Positions 61,571 to 64,000 of a stretch of 64,000 nt of DNA are shown in pieces. Location: NCBI RefSeq assembly GCF_042434395.1, contig NZ_JBHLTP010000013.1, positions 248,001 to 312,000 on the forward strand. Reading direction: 5' to 3'. Made by a program: the position numbers and the translations under genes. Each line of letters opens with the position of its first letter. Position 1 is the first letter of the stretch. Source of the stretch: Pontibacillus salicampi (GTDB lineage Bacteria > Bacillota > Bacilli > Bacillales > BH030062). The notes beneath the pieces were generated by a model, which was not told the DNA's origin, searched no databases, and saw only the letters and a list, made by a program, of their open reading frames with translations.

Positions 61571-62620
61571 ATGGAGAAAAAAAATATAGCTGTCTTAGCA
61601 TACTTTGAAAAAAATCTTGGTGACGATTTATTTATTAAGATGCTGCTAGAACGCTATCCAAATGTGAATTGGTATCTTATTGGTGCACACGAAAGTTATA
61701 AGGGTATGTTCCCTAACATGAATATACAAACAATAAGTAAGAGATATTTCTTATTAAACTTCTATAAATTTGACGCCTTAATTAATATAGGGGGATCAAT
61801 TTTTATACAAACACCACGTTGGTATGGCTATTTTATAAAAAGATTGGCGTTAACCTTGCCGTTAAAAGTTTTGAAAAGAAAAGTATTTGTGCTAGGTGCA
61901 AATTTTGGTCCTTATAATAGTAACCTCTTTGAAAAAAGCTATAATTATTACTTTAAAATTTTAGATGATGTATGCTTTAGAGATAGTAAAAGTTACAATT
62001 TATATAGGAATATTAATAGAGTTAGAGTGGCACCAGATATTATATATGGTCTAAATACAGATAAATACAATGTCCCTACAGAACCCAATAGTATGGGGGT
62101 TTCTGTGATGAGTTTAATCAATAGACAGAACTTAAGAAAATATAATAAAGATTATTTAAATAATCTGTCCGAAAGTATTTCTGATTTAATTAAAAGAGGG
62201 TTTAATATAAAACTGTTTTCTTTTTGTAAAGAAGAAGGAGATGAGAGAGCAATTAAAGATATTTTAACCTTGATTTCTCCTAGCGAAAGGGAATATATAG
62301 AAGTTATTAATTACAATGGTAATATTGATGAATTTCTTTATCAATATTCCAAGGTTGAATCCTTTATAACTCTAAGATTCCATTCTTTAATTCTGTCACA
62401 ACTGTTTAATCAAAATATTTATCCAATCACATATAGTGACAAAACAATAAACGTTTTGGAGGATTGCTCTATTCAAGACTATTTACACATTAAAAATATT
62501 ACTAAAATTAATAGTGAGAGAATATTGAATTATTCCAATAAACACAACCTTAATATAAAATACAAAAGTAAGAGTTCAAATCAACATTTTAGTTTAGTCG
62601 ATAATTTTTTGCCAAGATAA
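61571..62620 (+). CDS. Polysaccharide pyruvyl transferase family protein
   Basis: 349 residues, resembling CsaB/WcaK-type proteins. EKNLGDDLFIKML at the start, INIGGSIFIQ near residue 75, CFRDSKSYNLY near 137 and ITLRFHSLILSQLF near 265 match the family's order. Expected reaction: adding a pyruvate ketal from PEP to a sugar. AAGGAG precedes the ATG. Pyruvylated wall polymer is the known ligand of SLH domains; whether CWB2 proteins care is not known. Strongly AT-rich. Confidence 0.82.
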   Translation: MEKKNIAVLAYFEKNLGDDLFIKMLLERYPNVNWYLIGAHESYKGMFPNMNIQTISKRYFLLNFYKFDALINIGGSIFIQTPRWYGYFIKRLALTLPLKVLKRKVFVLGANFGPYNSNLFEKSYNYYFKILDDVCFRDSKSYNLYRNINRVRVAPDIIYGLNTDKYNVPTEPNSMGVSVMSLINRQNLRKYNKDYLNNLSESISDLIKRGFNIKLFSFCKEEGDERAIKDILTLISPSEREYIEVINYNGNIDEFLYQYSKVESFITLRFHSLILSQLFNQNIYPITYSDKTINVLEDCSIQDYLHIKNITKINSERILNYSNKHNLNIKYKSKSSNQHFSLVDNFLPR

Positions 62621-62646
62621 CTCATCTGGTTTGAATTATATGAGAG

Positions 62647-63873
62647 TTGGTAGATAAGTTGTTAAGTAATAATATATCATTAAAAAAATATTCCTTTATA
62701 TTCATAATTCTTTGGATGGTGATAATTGCTCCAAAGTCTGTTCAGTTAATATTGTTTTTATTTTTGCTTCCTTTTATTCTTCCAAAAAAGTTTAAGTTAG
62801 ATATTCCATTAATTCTAGGGATTTGCTACATAATTATTTATGCTTCTTCAATAATAATAAATGTGTTCAGATTTGACCATGAAATAATCCGAGTCATTGC
62901 ATCTGGTAATAATCTGCTTATTTGGATATTAGCTTTCTTATTTTATGTTGTGTATAAAGAGAATAAAGTAGAAAAATTAGAAGTAACTAGAATATTAAAG
63001 AATAACTTCTACATTCTAATATTTCTTTATTATGCTTCACTATTTCTTTATTTTATATTAGATAAGCCTAATATATCATTATTCGGTCATTCTTTGTATG
63101 ATGAAGCTTGGTTTGATAACAACCTAGTTATAAGATTTTCTGGATTTACAGATTATGCCAATTTAGTTATTATGTTTGTGTTTTTGTTTTTCCCATTCTT
63201 TTTACATTATATAAATAATAAATCAAATAATTTTTATAAGTTTTTTATGGTCATGAGTGTTTTTTTGGTGGTGGTTCAAACTTATTCTAGAAGTGGATAT
63301 GTTCTATTAATTTTCCCAATATTTTTTTCAATAACCCTATATCTACAGGAGAAATTAGATAAGAGGTTACTATTGCTTATTTATATGTTAAATATGGTGA
63401 TTTTGGTAGTTATATTAAGTTACACACCAGCTAGCGAGATTGTATATTCTGTCTTTTTAGAACTATTAAATGCAAGAGAGGGTAGTACAGAAACTAGGTC
63501 TTTGTTATTGACTGAAAGCATTAATATTACAAATACTTTATCTCCTTATATTGGAATGGGGATAAAAACTCTCTCGCCTTTTGGATTATTACCCTACGGT
63601 TCTCACTCAACGTTTGTGGGATTTTTCTACAAAAGTGGCTATATTGGTTTGATTATAACAAGCTTTTTATTCATAGTTATTAATTTGAAATTAATAACAT
63701 TTTTAATTAGAAGGGATCACATATTAAGAAGTAGTTTATCCATACATTTAATTATGGTATCTGCAATGTTTTTTGTAGAGGATATTGATGGAACAAATTG
63801 GTTGTTGGTATTTTACTTCATATTAGTAGGTTACGTGTTTAATTCTAAAAATTGGAGTGTAAATGAAAAATGA
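62647..63873 (+). CDS. O-antigen polymerase (Wzy-like)
   Basis: 408 residues with about eleven membrane segments and very AT-rich coding. A Wzy_C-like region contains VQTYSRSGYVLLIFPIFF and, after an extracellular loop, GMGIKTLSPFGLLPYGSHST, the usual end pattern with His. Start uncertain: TTG 62647 or TTG 62659, neither with a good ribosome site (GAGAG at 62,642). Overlaps the next gene by four bases. Confidence 0.8.
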   Translation: MVDKLLSNNISLKKYSFIFIILWMVIIAPKSVQLILFLFLLPFILPKKFKLDIPLILGICYIIIYASSIIINVFRFDHEIIRVIASGNNLLIWILAFLFYVVYKENKVEKLEVTRILKNNFYILIFLYYASLFLYFILDKPNISLFGHSLYDEAWFDNNLVIRFSGFTDYANLVIMFVFLFFPFFLHYINNKSNNFYKFFMVMSVFLVVVQTYSRSGYVLLIFPIFFSITLYLQEKLDKRLLLLIYMLNMVILVVILSYTPASEIVYSVFLELLNAREGSTETRSLLLTESINITNTLSPYIGMGIKTLSPFGLLPYGSHSTFVGFFYKSGYIGLIITSFLFIVINLKLITFLIRRDHILRSSLSIHLIMVSAMFFVEDIDGTNWLLVFYFILVGYVFNSKNWSVNEK

Positions 63874-64000
63874 AAATATGTTTTGCAACATCAAGTGGCG
63901 GACACCTGACTCATTTAGTCTTACTAGAAAAATGGTATAAAAATCATGATAGATTTTGGGTTACTTTTAATAAGGAAGATGCTAAAACGGTACTTGCAGA
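63870..64000 (+). CDS. PssD/Alg14-like glycosyltransferase subunit, 3' end beyond window
   Basis: Starts in an ATGA overlap with the polymerase gene and runs off the window after 43 codons. The visible start MKICFATSSGGHLTHLVLLE has the Ser-Gly-Gly-His-Leu-Thr block of PssD/Cps14F proteins and parallels the PssD at 51,518 (SSIGGHLTQL). A PssE-like partner is expected directly downstream. Confidence 0.8.
   Translation, partial: MKICFATSSGGHLTHLVLLEKWYKNHDRFWVTFNKEDAKTVLA

Overview
The window comes from a low-GC, endospore-forming, flagellated Bacillota of the Bacillaceae. The evidence is SpoIID, SpoIIQ, SpoIIID, Mbl, FlhO/FlhP, ComK, many GTG/TTG starts with strong AGGAGG-type ribosome sites, and several exact Spo0A boxes. 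Very acidic secreted and lipid-anchored proteins suggest a halotolerant or halophilic genus such as Pontibacillus or Halobacillus. That genus guess is inference and cannot be settled from this sequence alone.

Layout. 1-9.1 kb is a chromosomal core region: spoIID (5' end cut by the window), spoIIQ, an AimR-like TPR protein without a DNA-binding domain, a small membrane protein, spoIIID, mbl, flhO, flhP, an EpuA-like protein, fabZ, an acidic lipoprotein and comK. 9.1-14.7 kb is an RND efflux operon (TetR, membrane-fusion lipoprotein, RND pump) with a clear promoter and operator. 15-17.5 kb holds a hypothetical anchored protein and the phosphohexomutase pgcA. 17.8-46.2 kb is a cell-surface island. 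It contains six exported enzymes that each end in three cell-wall-binding repeats of the CWB2 type: a transglycosylase-like protein, three subtilases, a 5'-nucleotidase and an amidase. Between them lie two membrane acyltransferases, gtaB, a sulfotransferase and a five-gene cassette that looks like a lipid-linked-sugar glycosylation system (GT-C, GT2, GT-C, two half-flippases).

46.5-58.4 kb is a polysaccharide locus: MurJ-like flippase, PIG-L deacetylase, O-antigen ligase-type protein, GT4, PssD/PssE-like glycosyltransferase pair, second gtaB, UDP-glucose dehydrogenase. It runs straight into ATP sulfurylase, an SLC13 permease and APS kinase. 58.4 kb to the end is a second, distinctly AT-rich capsule/EPS locus with Wzz, tyrosine kinase, PHP phosphatase, priming transferase, pyruvyl transferase, Wzy and another PssD-like gene cut by the window end.

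The genes fit together as follows. PgcA makes glucose-1-phosphate, the GtaB pair makes UDP-glucose and the dehydrogenase makes UDP-glucuronate. Sat and CysC make PAPS, which the sulfotransferase could use. The polymers, acylated, pyruvylated or sulfated, would form the wall surface to which the CWB2 enzymes attach. The strongest candidates for undescribed biology are the five-gene glycosylation cassette, sulfate activation built into a polysaccharide operon, and the Spo0A-box-associated AimR-like protein lacking its HTH.
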